A stretch of 52,459 nucleotides of DNA from an uncultured Duncaniella sp. Its GTDB lineage: Bacteria > Bacteroidota > Bacteroidia > Bacteroidales > Muribaculaceae. The notes beneath the pieces were generated by a model that did not search any database, was not told the origin of the DNA, and saw only the letters and a program-made list of their open reading frames with translations. Positions 27,213 through 37,300 of the stretch are shown here, piece after piece; within the stretch, counting starts at the first letter, position 1, and each line of letters opens with the position of its first letter. The stretch spans positions 14,242-66,700 of the forward strand of contig CAJTRI010000017.1 in the NCBI GenBank assembly GCA_910578615.1. The letters are read 5' to 3'. A program made the position numbers and the translations under genes.

Positions 27213-29284
27213 TATTTCTTACACATTATAGCCACGTCCCACGGCTGGATTGTTAGATTGTCGCCACGTTTCACAACCGAACCTGTGAGTAGGTTTCTCG
27301 CATCGTCATGACGGTATGTTATCGTGACAGGTTCCGCACTGTAATTGAACACATATCTCAGCTCCTTTCCGTCACCATTCACACCTGCACGCATTATCAC
27401 CGGGAACTGGTACTCATCATCAGTTATGACCCCTTTATCAACGGCTGCAAGCCTGACAATCTTGTTCATAAGCTGTTGTGAGGGATATGTGGCTATATAA
27501 TACAGCTTTCCCTTGCCATACTCGTTTTCAGTAACGGCCGGCCACTGTCCGAAGAAGGAATGGTCGGCATAGGCAAGCGGCTTGGCAGTCTCAGGCACAA
27601 GGAATTCATACCATGTCCCTATACTATTGCTGTCTCCAAGGCCGAAAGCGTTGTCTCGGAGTTTCATGTCCCAGATAGAGGAATACTCCTGATAATAGAA
27701 TCCACAGGCCTTTCTGAGCGGGCCGGGGGCTATTACAGGACGTACGGCTGAATGCTCGTTACAATATCCGCTCTTATACATCATGACAACATTGCCTCCA
27801 TCCATCACAAACTTGTCTATGGCAGCAAGAAGCTCGTCGTCAGCCACATATAGCGGGGGAATGACGAGAAGTGAATAACTGCTGAAATCATGCACCTTGT
27901 CACAAGGCACGATGTCAGTCTCAATATTCTGATAATAAAGAGCCTTATGGGCGAGATGAACCGGGTAGTTCACGTCTGTCGGATAACCTCCCACCTTGGT
28001 ATAGGGCATGAAGGTAAGGGCATGGTGTGAATCATGGCTGTACAGGATGGCGGCTCTGTTGCTCTTTTTGAGATTCACTATATCCTTACCTATTTTTTCA
28101 AGCTCACCGGCCGTACGCTGGAACTCACGATACACACGGTTGGGTTCGAGGTCATGCCCGAGCACACCGCGCCAGTAGGTCTCCTGCCCGTAATGCAGCG
28201 TGGCCCAGTGCCAGTATTCCACCATGTTCGCACCCGAGGCATAGTGAGAGTAAACGTTCTGACGCAGCTGGTTGTCATAAGGAGGATACTGTCCTGCCGA
28301 ATCCCAACCCGTTCCCTGCGCGTTCGTCTCCGTGATGAGATAGTTATTTCCAGACACAGTTCTCAGATAATCACCTGCGTAGGCGATGAGCTGTCCGTCC
28401 TGTCCATCCTGCACTCCGTGATAGACATTGATGGCGGGATACTCCATCTGACGGAACGATTCCACCTGGTCGACATTGTGGAATGCGGGCATGAAGCAAT
28501 GAGTGACGAACTGGTCAGGGCGCTTGTATTCGTTCACAATATCACACTGCCAATTGAGAAAGTCTGCTATCTGTCTGCGATTATAACGTTCCCACTCATT
28601 CTTATAAGATGGATTCGTAACGCCGTCACGCTCATAAAATTCCTCCCATGTGTTGATATTCATACCCCAGTAATTCATACCCCACTCCTTTGTGAGAATG
28701 TCCAGATCTCCGCCGAACTTCTCCTTCACATGATTGCGGAATCCGATGAAGTAGTCTCGATTGTTGATACCACGGGCCTCAAGCTCATTATCGACCTGAT
28801 AGCCTATAATGGCCGGATGTTTTGCATAACGCTCCATCATCTTGCGTATCACCCTCTCGCTGTAAAAGCGGAATGTAGGATTGGTGAAATCCATATTCTG
28901 ACGGATTCCGTAATGAGATTTCTCCCCGTTGACTTTCTCGGAAAGCACTTCGGGGTGCTTATGGGCAAGCCATGCAGGCATGGAATAAGTGGGAGTGCCG
29001 AGGATTACCTTGATTCCGGCAGCATGAAACTTGTCAATAATCCTGTCCATCCACTCAAATTCGAACTGTCCTTCCTGAGGCTCGAACAGTCCCCATGACG
29101 ACTCGCCGACACGAACCACGGTCAGTCCGGCATCCTTCATCATGGATATATCCTTGTCAAGCCTCTCGTAAGGCATATATTCATGGTAATATGCCGCACC
29201 ATAGAGCGGGGTCTCAAACTTATATTGGGCAGCCGAGCCAAGGGTCACAGCCATTCCAAGACAAAACAGTGATAATTTTTTCAT
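27212..29284 (-). CDS. Beta-galactosidase, GH42
   Basis: The signal peptide MKKLSLFCLGMAVTLGSAAQ is followed by the GH42 barrel: YGAAYYHEYMPYERLDKDISMMKDAGLTVVRVGESSW is recognisable in pieces. Acid/base Glu167 is in QVDNELEARG and nucleophile Glu319 in ITETNAQGTGW. The trimerisation (glutamine-amidotransferase-like) domain lies at about 395-600 and a small C-terminal beta domain closes the 690 residues. GH42 enzymes release beta-galactose, typically from short galacto-oligosaccharides, and some prefer alpha-L-arabinopyranosides. Most studied members are cytoplasmic; the secretion signal here places it in the periplasm, as is common in Bacteroidetes. Third in the operon, 14 bases after the larger GH2. 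Confidence 0.92.
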   Translation of the reverse strand: MKKLSLFCLGMAVTLGSAAQYKFETPLYGAAYYHEYMPYERLDKDISMMKDAGLTVVRVGESSWGLFEPQEGQFEFEWMDRIIDKFHAAGIKVILGTPTYSMPAWLAHKHPEVLSEKVNGEKSHYGIRQNMDFTNPTFRFYSERVIRKMMERYAKHPAIIGYQVDNELEARGINNRDYFIGFRNHVKEKFGGDLDILTKEWGMNYWGMNINTWEEFYERDGVTNPSYKNEWERYNRRQIADFLNWQCDIVNEYKRPDQFVTHCFMPAFHNVDQVESFRQMEYPAINVYHGVQDGQDGQLIAYAGDYLRTVSGNNYLITETNAQGTGWDSAGQYPPYDNQLRQNVYSHYASGANMVEYWHWATLHYGQETYWRGVLGHDLEPNRVYREFQRTAGELEKIGKDIVNLKKSNRAAILYSHDSHHALTFMPYTKVGGYPTDVNYPVHLAHKALYYQNIETDIVPCDKVHDFSSYSLLVIPPLYVADDELLAAIDKFVMDGGNVVMMYKSGYCNEHSAVRPVIAPGPLRKACGFYYQEYSSIWDMKLRDNAFGLGDSNSIGTWYEFLVPETAKPLAYADHSFFGQWPAVTENEYGKGKLYYIATYPSQQLMNKIVRLAAVDKGVITDDEYQFPVIMRAGVNGDGKELRYVFNYSAEPVTITYRHDDARNLLTGSVVKRGDNLTIQPWDVAIMCKK

Positions 29285-29298
29285 CGGTTTATTAGTTT

Positions 29299-32200
29299 TT
29301 ATAAGGTTATCGGCGAAATATCAAAACTGAACCCGTATGGCCGGGGGGCATCAATGGTATATTCCGGCGCCGTCATAGCCCCCCAACCGTCATTTCCTCC
29401 TACTCCGTGGATCAGAAGGTCTATATTTACGTTGATGTAGTCGCGTACCGGCAGTTCGAATCTGTGGCGTGAATTGTCCACATCATCCTCGTTATAAGGC
29501 CATGCCCTGAAATTAAACGGTCGGCGGGATGAGAAACAGAGACCGTTCCCTGAATTGTCTGTAAGAGTGAACCATCTGACATCCGTTCGGTTCGAATTGT
29601 CCTGTGCCATGACATAGTCAGGAGCAAACTCATCAAGATTCATAGAATACCGTCCTATAAACGAGCCGGTCTTTCTATCGGGATAATTCTCCCATTCTCC
29701 GCGCCCGTACCATGTAATGCGGTTGTCACTTTCAGGAATTCCGGCCCTGAACCCGAACTTGGGCATAAGAGGAATCGAATCAGCCACAGGCACGTATCTG
29801 CATGAAACTCTGACCCTTCCGTCACGTCTTACATCGTATGCCAACTCATATCCGGCTCCAACTGCCGGAAGTTCCATGTCAAACTTTACAGACACCACCG
29901 AATCAGTCTCTTCAACATCGCATTGCCTTACCCGGCGTGAGTTCCCAGCCTCTTTCCATACCCCGAGTCTCTCGCTATATCCGTTATACTGCTGCACATC
30001 ATTCGCAGGTTTCCAGAAATAAGGTTCCAACGGTTTTTTGAGCATTTCCCTGCCCTTTTCAGTCCAGCCGGCCAAGGAACCGTTATTTTTGTCAAAGGTC
30101 AGTCTACGTCCATCCAAGGAAGATATGGTGACAAGAGTGCCAGAATCCTTGACATGCATTTCTGTCTCATTCACGGCGCCAGACACAGGGCCGTTATGGC
30201 AACCGAAGACAAACTGTTCTCTCGCCACGGCAAAACCTTTATCTGCCCACAATGTCGGTGCACGCAATACAGCAGCGACATTAAGGCATTTTTCCCCGAC
30301 CGCATCAGGAAGTCCGGGAGCCGTCAGAACACCGTTTTCAATCCTGACGGAATCACGGGAAACAAGACCTCCCTCCACATACCACTCGCAGACATAATCA
30401 AAATCATCGGCCGTAAGAAAATCATATCTGTTTTTCACTGCAATCTTCATGGTCGTAGAATCCGATACGGTAAAATCAAGATTCTGATATACCTTCCTTA
30501 CCTCATAATAACCGGGATGAGGGACACGGTCGCCGCCGAGAAGACCGTCAGTTCCGTAATTGGCATCATTCGGAAAATCGCCGAAGTCTCCGCCGATAGC
30601 CCAGAACTCATCCTTGTCCGGCCCCGACATCGCAGGTTTGCCACGAAGGTCTGTATTGTCATTATACCTGTTCTTTATAAGAGCCTTGTCAGTCCATTCC
30701 CATATGGCTGCGCCCACTATACCCGGGTCACTGTAAATCACATCCCAATACTCACGCAGATTACCGGTCGAGTTACCCATAGCATAGGCATACTCACGCA
30801 TGAACACGGGACGATCGGTAATACGCTCGCCGAGAGCCTTATAATCAGCCGGAGAAAGATACCCCTCATCGTATATATCAGATATCGAACGGTCTGTGTC
30901 ACTATATATTATACGTGAAGAGTCAATGGCCAGCGCGGCCTCCCGCATAGCACGCAGATTGGCCCCGCTTCCACCCTCGTTACCCATAGACCAGATAATC
31001 ACACAAGGATGGTTCTTGTCACGTTCGACGAGTGAAACAGCCCTGTCAACATGGGCCTTCTCCCACGAAGGAGCATCACCCAGAATCTTGTTTCCAAGCC
31101 CCAGAGCATGGCTTTCATGGTTGGCATCATTCATCACATAGAAACCATATCGGTCACACAGTTCGTAGAACAAAGGCATGTTGGGATAGTGGCTGGTACG
31201 TATCATGTTGATGTTGGCCTGCTTCATCATGCGGAGATCCTTGTGTATCGAGGCCTCGTCTACCGTGCGCCCGCTGCGCGGAAGAAACTCATGGCGGTTC
31301 ACACCTTTGAGCTTTACAGGGCGCCCATTTATCTTGAATACCTCGCCGTCAATCTCGATTTTACTAAAACCTGTATGATAACGCAGTGTCTCAACCAACT
31401 TCCCGGCCCGTTTCATGCGGACTATGACATCGTAAAGACACGGTGTCTCCGCGCTCCACAATGCCGGAGCGGGAATATGGCATCCCAGTTCGTAACTAAC
31501 GCTCTTACCGGAATCTATACGTCCGATATCTTTTTTGGACATCACCGAGACAGCTCTCCCTTCCCGGTCTGTTCCTCTGATATCGATCTCAACCGATATA
31601 TCTCCCGCTGCCTTTCGAGAGGAATTCATAACGTCAAAAGCCAGCGTGACATGACCATTATCCATATCCTCGTCAAGCTCTGACCTGATAAAATAGTCAC
31701 TGATATTCACCTCGGGCCGTGACCATATTCCGACACTGCGGAATATACCGCTCAGACGCCACATATCCTGATCTTCGAGATAGCTGCCGTCACACCATCT
31801 GTAAACCTCGACAGCTATTGAGTTCTTCCCTTTTACAAGATAGTCGGTTATATCAAATTCAGCCGGGCTGCTCGAATTCTGGCTATACCCCACCCTATGC
31901 CCGTTTATCCAGACGTACATGGCGGATTCCACACCGTCAAAATGCAATATATACCTACGACCGCGCGAATATGACTCTAAATCAAAATCCCTCAGATAAG
32001 AACCGACAGGATTGCGGTTCTCATAGCTGTAATAATGAGACGGTGGCTCGTCAGTCACTTTCGGAGGATTAGAGGCAAAAGGATAAGGCTGATTGGTATA
32101 TACCGCCTTCCCGAAACCTTGAAGCTGCCAATGACCCGGGACATCGATATAATCCCATCCGGCAGAATCAAATCCGCCACGATAAAAATCCGCCGGCCTC

Positions 32201-32427
32201 TGTTTCGGATCAGGTGACCATTTAAACCGCCACACACCGTCAAGAGACAGCCATCGCGAATCTCCGTCACGCAATGAAGGCAATATCAGAGTGGAATGAT
32301 ATGGGAGTTTGTTGATACCTACGACATTCTCGTTCTCCCAGTCATGACCACTCATCGCTGTGGCGACACATAAGGCGCCACGGCACACAGCGAACATTAT
32401 CACAATACTTATCAGCCGTTTCATCAT
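29299..32427 (-). CDS. LacZ-type beta-galactosidase, GH2 (1042 residues)
   Basis: It has the full five-domain LacZ layout: jelly roll (WRFKWSPDP; VPGHWQLQGFG), two Ig-like domains, barrel, and the C-terminal Bgal_small domain (WYGRGEWENYPDRKTG; RPFNFRAWPY). Acid/base Glu484 in SMGNEGG and nucleophile Glu545 in MREYAYAMGN match LacZ well, and GVNRHEF is present, so beta-galactosidase activity is the confident prediction. The signal peptide (MMKRLISIVIMFAVCRGALC) sends it to the periplasm, where it would remove galactose from imported oligosaccharides. It begins 6 bases after the GH43 stop. The two GH2 proteins of the operon are not close copies: their lengths and active-site contexts differ. 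Confidence 0.93.
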   Translation of the reverse strand: MMKRLISIVIMFAVCRGALCVATAMSGHDWENENVVGINKLPYHSTLILPSLRDGDSRWLSLDGVWRFKWSPDPKQRPADFYRGGFDSAGWDYIDVPGHWQLQGFGKAVYTNQPYPFASNPPKVTDEPPSHYYSYENRNPVGSYLRDFDLESYSRGRRYILHFDGVESAMYVWINGHRVGYSQNSSSPAEFDITDYLVKGKNSIAVEVYRWCDGSYLEDQDMWRLSGIFRSVGIWSRPEVNISDYFIRSELDEDMDNGHVTLAFDVMNSSRKAAGDISVEIDIRGTDREGRAVSVMSKKDIGRIDSGKSVSYELGCHIPAPALWSAETPCLYDVIVRMKRAGKLVETLRYHTGFSKIEIDGEVFKINGRPVKLKGVNRHEFLPRSGRTVDEASIHKDLRMMKQANINMIRTSHYPNMPLFYELCDRYGFYVMNDANHESHALGLGNKILGDAPSWEKAHVDRAVSLVERDKNHPCVIIWSMGNEGGSGANLRAMREAALAIDSSRIIYSDTDRSISDIYDEGYLSPADYKALGERITDRPVFMREYAYAMGNSTGNLREYWDVIYSDPGIVGAAIWEWTDKALIKNRYNDNTDLRGKPAMSGPDKDEFWAIGGDFGDFPNDANYGTDGLLGGDRVPHPGYYEVRKVYQNLDFTVSDSTTMKIAVKNRYDFLTADDFDYVCEWYVEGGLVSRDSVRIENGVLTAPGLPDAVGEKCLNVAAVLRAPTLWADKGFAVAREQFVFGCHNGPVSGAVNETEMHVKDSGTLVTISSLDGRRLTFDKNNGSLAGWTEKGREMLKKPLEPYFWKPANDVQQYNGYSERLGVWKEAGNSRRVRQCDVEETDSVVSVKFDMELPAVGAGYELAYDVRRDGRVRVSCRYVPVADSIPLMPKFGFRAGIPESDNRITWYGRGEWENYPDRKTGSFIGRYSMNLDEFAPDYVMAQDNSNRTDVRWFTLTDNSGNGLCFSSRRPFNFRAWPYNEDDVDNSRHRFELPVRDYINVNIDLLIHGVGGNDGWGAMTAPEYTIDAPRPYGFSFDISPITL

Positions 32428-32433
32428 TCCTTT

Positions 32434-34041
32434 TTAATAATCCAGCTCTTCAAAATCAAACCAGTCAAAATCGGCAGGATTGGTATTATCCTTGCCGTTG
32501 CCGGAGGCATACATACCTATAAATACCCCGGTGAAACCTGTTATGACCTCGTTTGCGAGATTCTTGGTCGTGGCACTATCCAGAAGGACTGACTTTCCGC
32601 CTTCGACATCCACATAGAAATCATACCTATCAGGAGTAGCCTTGATTCTCAACACCACCTCGCCATCAGGTAGTCCGACAGTCTTTAACGAGGCCTCCTT
32701 GTCATTCAGATATTGCCGCATTATGGCCACTTTCCTACCATTACGTTTAGTAATGAGAAGGTCATAGTGGTTTTTATCGTTGCCACGTATCACAAGTCCG
32801 GCCTCCTCGTTTTCTGAGACAGGATTAAAATCTACCTTTGCCGATGCCACGGCGTTCAAAGCCGTCTGACGGCGCCCCACAAAGGCAGGCGAATCATTCT
32901 GTCTGAATGACAATGACGATCCGTTAAGCCTTAGATGGCCGGGCCTTTCGGTCAGAGACCAGTCCTTGTCATAAGGATTGCGAAGGAAATACCAAAAAAG
33001 ATTCAGTTCGGCCTTATCAAAATCGTCACGCACGGGATCCTTATCCCATTTATGCAACGGCAGATCAGGACGACGATAGGTCTCAGCCACTACACCGTCA
33101 TCACCAACCTTCGGCCAACCGTCCTCAGTCCATGTCACGGGAGCAAGGAATGTCTCACGGCCTATATGCTGGTATTTGCCGTTCTGCGGACGTATACCCA
33201 GACAAACCGCCCACCAGCTCCCATCTTGAAGCTGTACGAGATCGGCATGTCCTATGGCTTGGAACGGATGATTCGGAACATTCATGTTGGAAAGCACAGG
33301 GTTTATCGGGCTTGGCTCATACGGGCCATAGGGGTTCTTGCTGCGCTGGATTACCTCACGGTGTTCGTAACCCGTCCCGCCTTCTGCCGACATTATATAG
33401 TAATACTCACCTATCTTATAAAAGTGAGGGCCCTCGGGCGATGCCCCGCCGAGTCCCGATGCGACCTGGCGGCGCGGCTCTATCTCCTTGCCTGTATTCA
33501 CATCAATGGTACCGAGCAAAAAATTACCTGCATTGTCAGGACTGAGATAATAAGCCTTCCCGTCATAAAAATCAAGCGAGGGATCCACCCACCACTGGTC
33601 GAGCCATACAGGGTCAGACCACGGGCCGGCAGGATCCTTTGCAGAAACTATCGAAATACCGTGTGACCCCTCTCCACCATAATTCGTGCCGATGACATAG
33701 AATGTCCCGTCTTGATATCTGAGTGTGGGCGCATATTGCCCTCCCGATGTGCCGGCCCCTTTCAGCGGGTTGTTGCGAGGCGTTGACAACGCATGCCCTA
33801 TCAGCTTCCAGTTGACAAGGTCTTTGCTGTGATATATGGGAAGTCCGGGGAAATACTCGAATGTGGATGTCATGAGATAGAAATCATCCCCCACACGGCA
33901 GATGGTGGGATCAGGATTCATACCAGTCAGTATAGGATTGCGGAAACTATCCGTCTCCGAAGCCGTAGTGACTGAAAACATAGATGCCACCAACATAGCC
34001 GAACATATCAATTTCTTTCTCACATTACCCATATCTTTCAT
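32434..34041 (-). CDS. GH43 enzyme with C-terminal beta-sandwich (beta-xylosidase/alpha-L-arabinofuranosidase)
   Basis: The propeller begins right after the signal peptide with NPILTGMNPDPTICRVGDDFY. The three catalytic acids are Asp44 (general base), Asp153 in WVDPSLDF and Glu203 in EGPHFYK. From about residue 350 (DDFDKAELNLFWYFLRNP; LRLNGSSLSFRQNDSPAFVGRRQT) a concanavalin-like sandwich completes 535 residues, the layout of subfamilies acting on xylosides and arabinofuranosides. It is different in architecture from the other GH43 at 1048-3051. It opens the seven-gene operon behind a -7 box at 34076 and the putative regulator site at 34171. Translation may also start at the ATG at 34032 (MGNVRKKLICSAML), which gives an equally good signal peptide. 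Confidence 0.92.
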   Translation of the reverse strand: MKDMGNVRKKLICSAMLVASMFSVTTASETDSFRNPILTGMNPDPTICRVGDDFYLMTSTFEYFPGLPIYHSKDLVNWKLIGHALSTPRNNPLKGAGTSGGQYAPTLRYQDGTFYVIGTNYGGEGSHGISIVSAKDPAGPWSDPVWLDQWWVDPSLDFYDGKAYYLSPDNAGNFLLGTIDVNTGKEIEPRRQVASGLGGASPEGPHFYKIGEYYYIMSAEGGTGYEHREVIQRSKNPYGPYEPSPINPVLSNMNVPNHPFQAIGHADLVQLQDGSWWAVCLGIRPQNGKYQHIGRETFLAPVTWTEDGWPKVGDDGVVAETYRRPDLPLHKWDKDPVRDDFDKAELNLFWYFLRNPYDKDWSLTERPGHLRLNGSSLSFRQNDSPAFVGRRQTALNAVASAKVDFNPVSENEEAGLVIRGNDKNHYDLLITKRNGRKVAIMRQYLNDKEASLKTVGLPDGEVVLRIKATPDRYDFYVDVEGGKSVLLDSATTKNLANEVITGFTGVFIGMYASGNGKDNTNPADFDWFDFEELDY

Positions 34042-34075
34042 TTTTTGGTTTAGACCGAGGTTGTTGTTATTTCTG

Positions 34076-34083
34076 CAAAGTTA
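34076..34083 (-). promoter_or_regulatory. -7 box of the seven-gene glycosidase operon
   Basis: TAACTTTG on the minus strand, with transcription start near 34069 and a leader of about 28 bases. No -33 TTTG is present, as at the susC promoter. The stretch 34042-34323 between the divergent genes contains this box, the element at 34171-34189 and the regulator promoter; no gene is seen. Confidence 0.6.
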
Positions 34084-34170
34084 GCATACAAGGTTTGATT
34101 TTACATAGCAGGACGTTTTAATTCAGGATTAATTCCCACCCCTAACCACGCGATGAATGTTATAAAATAC

Positions 34171-34189
34171 GTGCAGTTTTGTTAACTCA
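34171..34189 (-). promoter_or_regulatory. Candidate regulator binding site upstream of the seven-gene operon
   Basis: gtgcagttttgttaactca matches 17 of 19 positions of the element upstream of susC (19449-19467), preceded in both cases by tataaaat. It lies 87 bases from the end of the -7 box at 34076-34083, compared with 86 at susC. It is also about 100 bases upstream of the regulator's own -7 box, so it could serve both directions. Confidence 0.55.
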
Positions 34190-34292
34190 TCCTATACGCG
34201 GTCTGTCTACCAGCAAATTACAAAAAGAGACATGCTTTTCCAAAATATGCTTATTTTCCCTTCCCGGATTTAACTTATTGTAATCTTTTGTT

Positions 34293-34300
34293 TAATTTTG
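34293..34300 (+). promoter_or_regulatory. -7 box of the hybrid two-component regulator
   Basis: TAATTTTG on the plus strand ends 23 bases before the ATG at 34324, predicting a short leader of about 17 bases. A matching -33 box is not obvious. Confidence 0.45.
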
Positions 34301-34323
34301 TATTAAACAAACTCTACCATTGA

Positions 34324-37300
34324 ATGACACATCGAATAGTTCCTCTATTAACCATAATATGGATTACGTTGACGTCGGCTGCTACTGACAATATAAACTT
34401 CATGCATCTGACAGCCAATGACGGACTCTGCCATAACCAGATTATAGACATGGTTCGCGACTCGCGCGGATTCATGTGGTTTGCCACTTCAAACGGTCTA
34501 AGCCGCTATGACGGATACGATTTCAGAAACTTCACCAAAGACAAAATCCCAGCCAAGACGATATTCGACATACAGGAACATGAAAACGGCAACCTTCTGG
34601 TCAACTTCGGGAGCAAAAGATATTTCTTTTTTGATTCGAAAAAAGAGACATTCACAAACGTAACCGATATCTTCCCTGACCAATATGGCATAACCGTGGC
34701 ACCTTCTATGATATATATTGATTCCAGAAAGGATTTATGGATAGTCACGGAAGACAATATGTATCTATGTCGTTCAGGTTCAGACAACCCTTTGCCCGTA
34801 AAGAGCGGCGATCATCCCGGACAAAACCCTACCGGCATGACCTCAGACCGTACCGGCGTGATGATGGTATATTCCGACTGTTCCATAAGGCATTTTGACT
34901 ATAAGACAGGAAAGATGGACTATTCCAGCCATCTTACCGCAACAGACAATGCCACGGAAGACAATTACCGCATATATTGCGACAAAGACGGAGATTACTG
35001 GATATACGGGAACGAAGGTATATGGATGTTCAATCCGTCTGACAATAAATGGTATGATATAACCCGCGAATGGTCTCCATCATGCCTCAGCGGCACAAGG
35101 GTACGCGACATAGACTCCGACAACAATGGCCGTATATGGTTGGCCATTGACAACGGAGGCCTGAACATCATTGACAAAAAGTCACGCAAAGTCAGCCACA
35201 TCCGATACAACATAAACAATGAGAGAAGTCTTGGGCAGGACGGCGTTACATGCCTCTATGCCGACAACGACGGCGGCATGTGGGCTGGTACATTCAAGAG
35301 AGGGGTGTCATATTACAACGAGAAGTTCTTCAAATTCAAATCTGAAAAATTCAGGGTCTTCAACAACGTATCCAACTTCACCCCCGATGTCGGCGCCCTC
35401 GCCGAGGACTCCTCCGGGAACCTTCTGGTGGGAATATCCGACATGCTCGTCAGAATGGGCCGTAAGACAAAGAACCTTGAAATGTTCAGACTTACCGAAT
35501 CAAACGAATCTGAAACTTCTGACAACGCCATTGTCGAAATCGCCACAGAGAAAGGCGGAACCGTATGGCTCGCCACATACAACCGAGGACTGATGTCTTT
35601 TGACGGAAAATCTTTCCACAGACATCAGCTTGATACCTCCGACCGCCATTCCATAGCCAACAAAACAATCTGGGCGATAGGTCTTGACAATGGCGGACGT
35701 CTGTGGATAGGCACATGGGGAGCCGGTCTTTACAGTCTTGACACCTCTACCGGCAGAGTCACGGCCCATCATGGAAAAGACGGGGCATATACAAAGGAAC
35801 AGATTTCATCGGTCTGCATCTCAAAAGACAACAAGATCTATATGGGTACCACATACGGTCTGCTCATATATGACCCGCAAAATGACACTTCCGAGAAAAT
35901 ATTCGGGAACAGGAAAAATGACACACATCTCACAAACACGCTGATTTCCCACGTATATGAAGACAGCAGAGGACTCCTGTGGATATCAACCGCAGCCGGA
36001 CTCAACATCTATGACAGACGCCACGACGAACTCATGATTCCAGAAAACGATTTGGGACACAAGATTATAAACGGCGTTGCCGAGGATAACGACAAAAACA
36101 TGTGGGTCAGCTGTTCGGACGGAATGTACCATCTGATTGTCAACAGCGACCCAAGGGAGCAGACATACTCGTTCACTAACCGAAAATTTGACGATGCCGG
36201 TATCTCGGATATTCTCGGGCTTAACCAGAAAGCCATACTCAGAAAGTCCGACGGACGCATAGTGCTCGGAGGAGTAGGAGGTGTAAGTTTCATCGACCCG
36301 TCCGACCTGAAATATGATACCACTACTCCGCATGTACAGATTACTGGAATCCAGCTGTTCAACCATGAGGTGAAAATAGACAGCGTCTATGATGGCCGCC
36401 GGATAATGACAATGGCACCGCCGTATGCAGACGAAATCCATCTGAATCACAGCCAAAACGTATTCTCCATATCATTCTCGGCAATGAACTATATGTTCCC
36501 TGACAAAATGAGATATGCATATAAACTCGACGGTTTCGATTCAGACTGGACAGAGACAGGCTCCAACAAAATAACGTATACCAACCTTGCACCGGGAAAA
36601 TACACGCTCATGATAAAGGCCGTCAACAATGACGGATATGCCAGCAACGAGTATGCCCGGCTGAAAATAATCATCGCCCCACCCTTCTGGCAGTCCTGGT
36701 CGGCATATATCCTCTATACGCTCATATTTGTCGGCCTGATTGTGCTTGTAAGGCTCTATCTGAAACGCAAGGAACAATCGAAGTACGAGATGATGCAGAT
36801 AAAGCAGGATGCCGAGAAGAAGCATGAGATAGATGACCTCAAACTAAGGTTCTTTACAAATATAAGCCATGACCTGCGTACTCCGCTCACACTCATACTG
36901 ACGCCGTTGGAATATGTAATCGAAAGGATTGACAATCAAGACCTCAAAAAGAAGTTGGAGATGGCCCATAACAATGCCATGAGGCTCCTTGTGATGGTCA
37001 ACCAGCTGCTGGACTTCCGCAAAAGCGACATGAAAGGCCACAAACTCGTCATCACACGGGGAGATATCGTAGATACAGTGCGTACCGTATGTGACAATTT
37101 CACAATGTATTCCGAGCATCGAAATATCAGCCTTACATTCTTCTCGTCCGAAAAGAAGCTCTTCATGGACTTTGACGAGGACAAGGTCAACAAGATAGTT
37201 ATGAACCTGCTCTCCAATGCCTTCAAATTCACACCCGCCGGCGGTCGCGTAGATGTCTCGCTCAACACCGTCCGCTCCGATGACGGACGCGAATCTCTGG

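Noticed and set aside
28034..29098. 354-codon open frame on the plus strand opposite the GH42 gene
   Set aside because: It lies fully antisense to a gene with clear family motifs, has no domain I recognise and no promoter or start signal; long antisense frames are common in this GC range.
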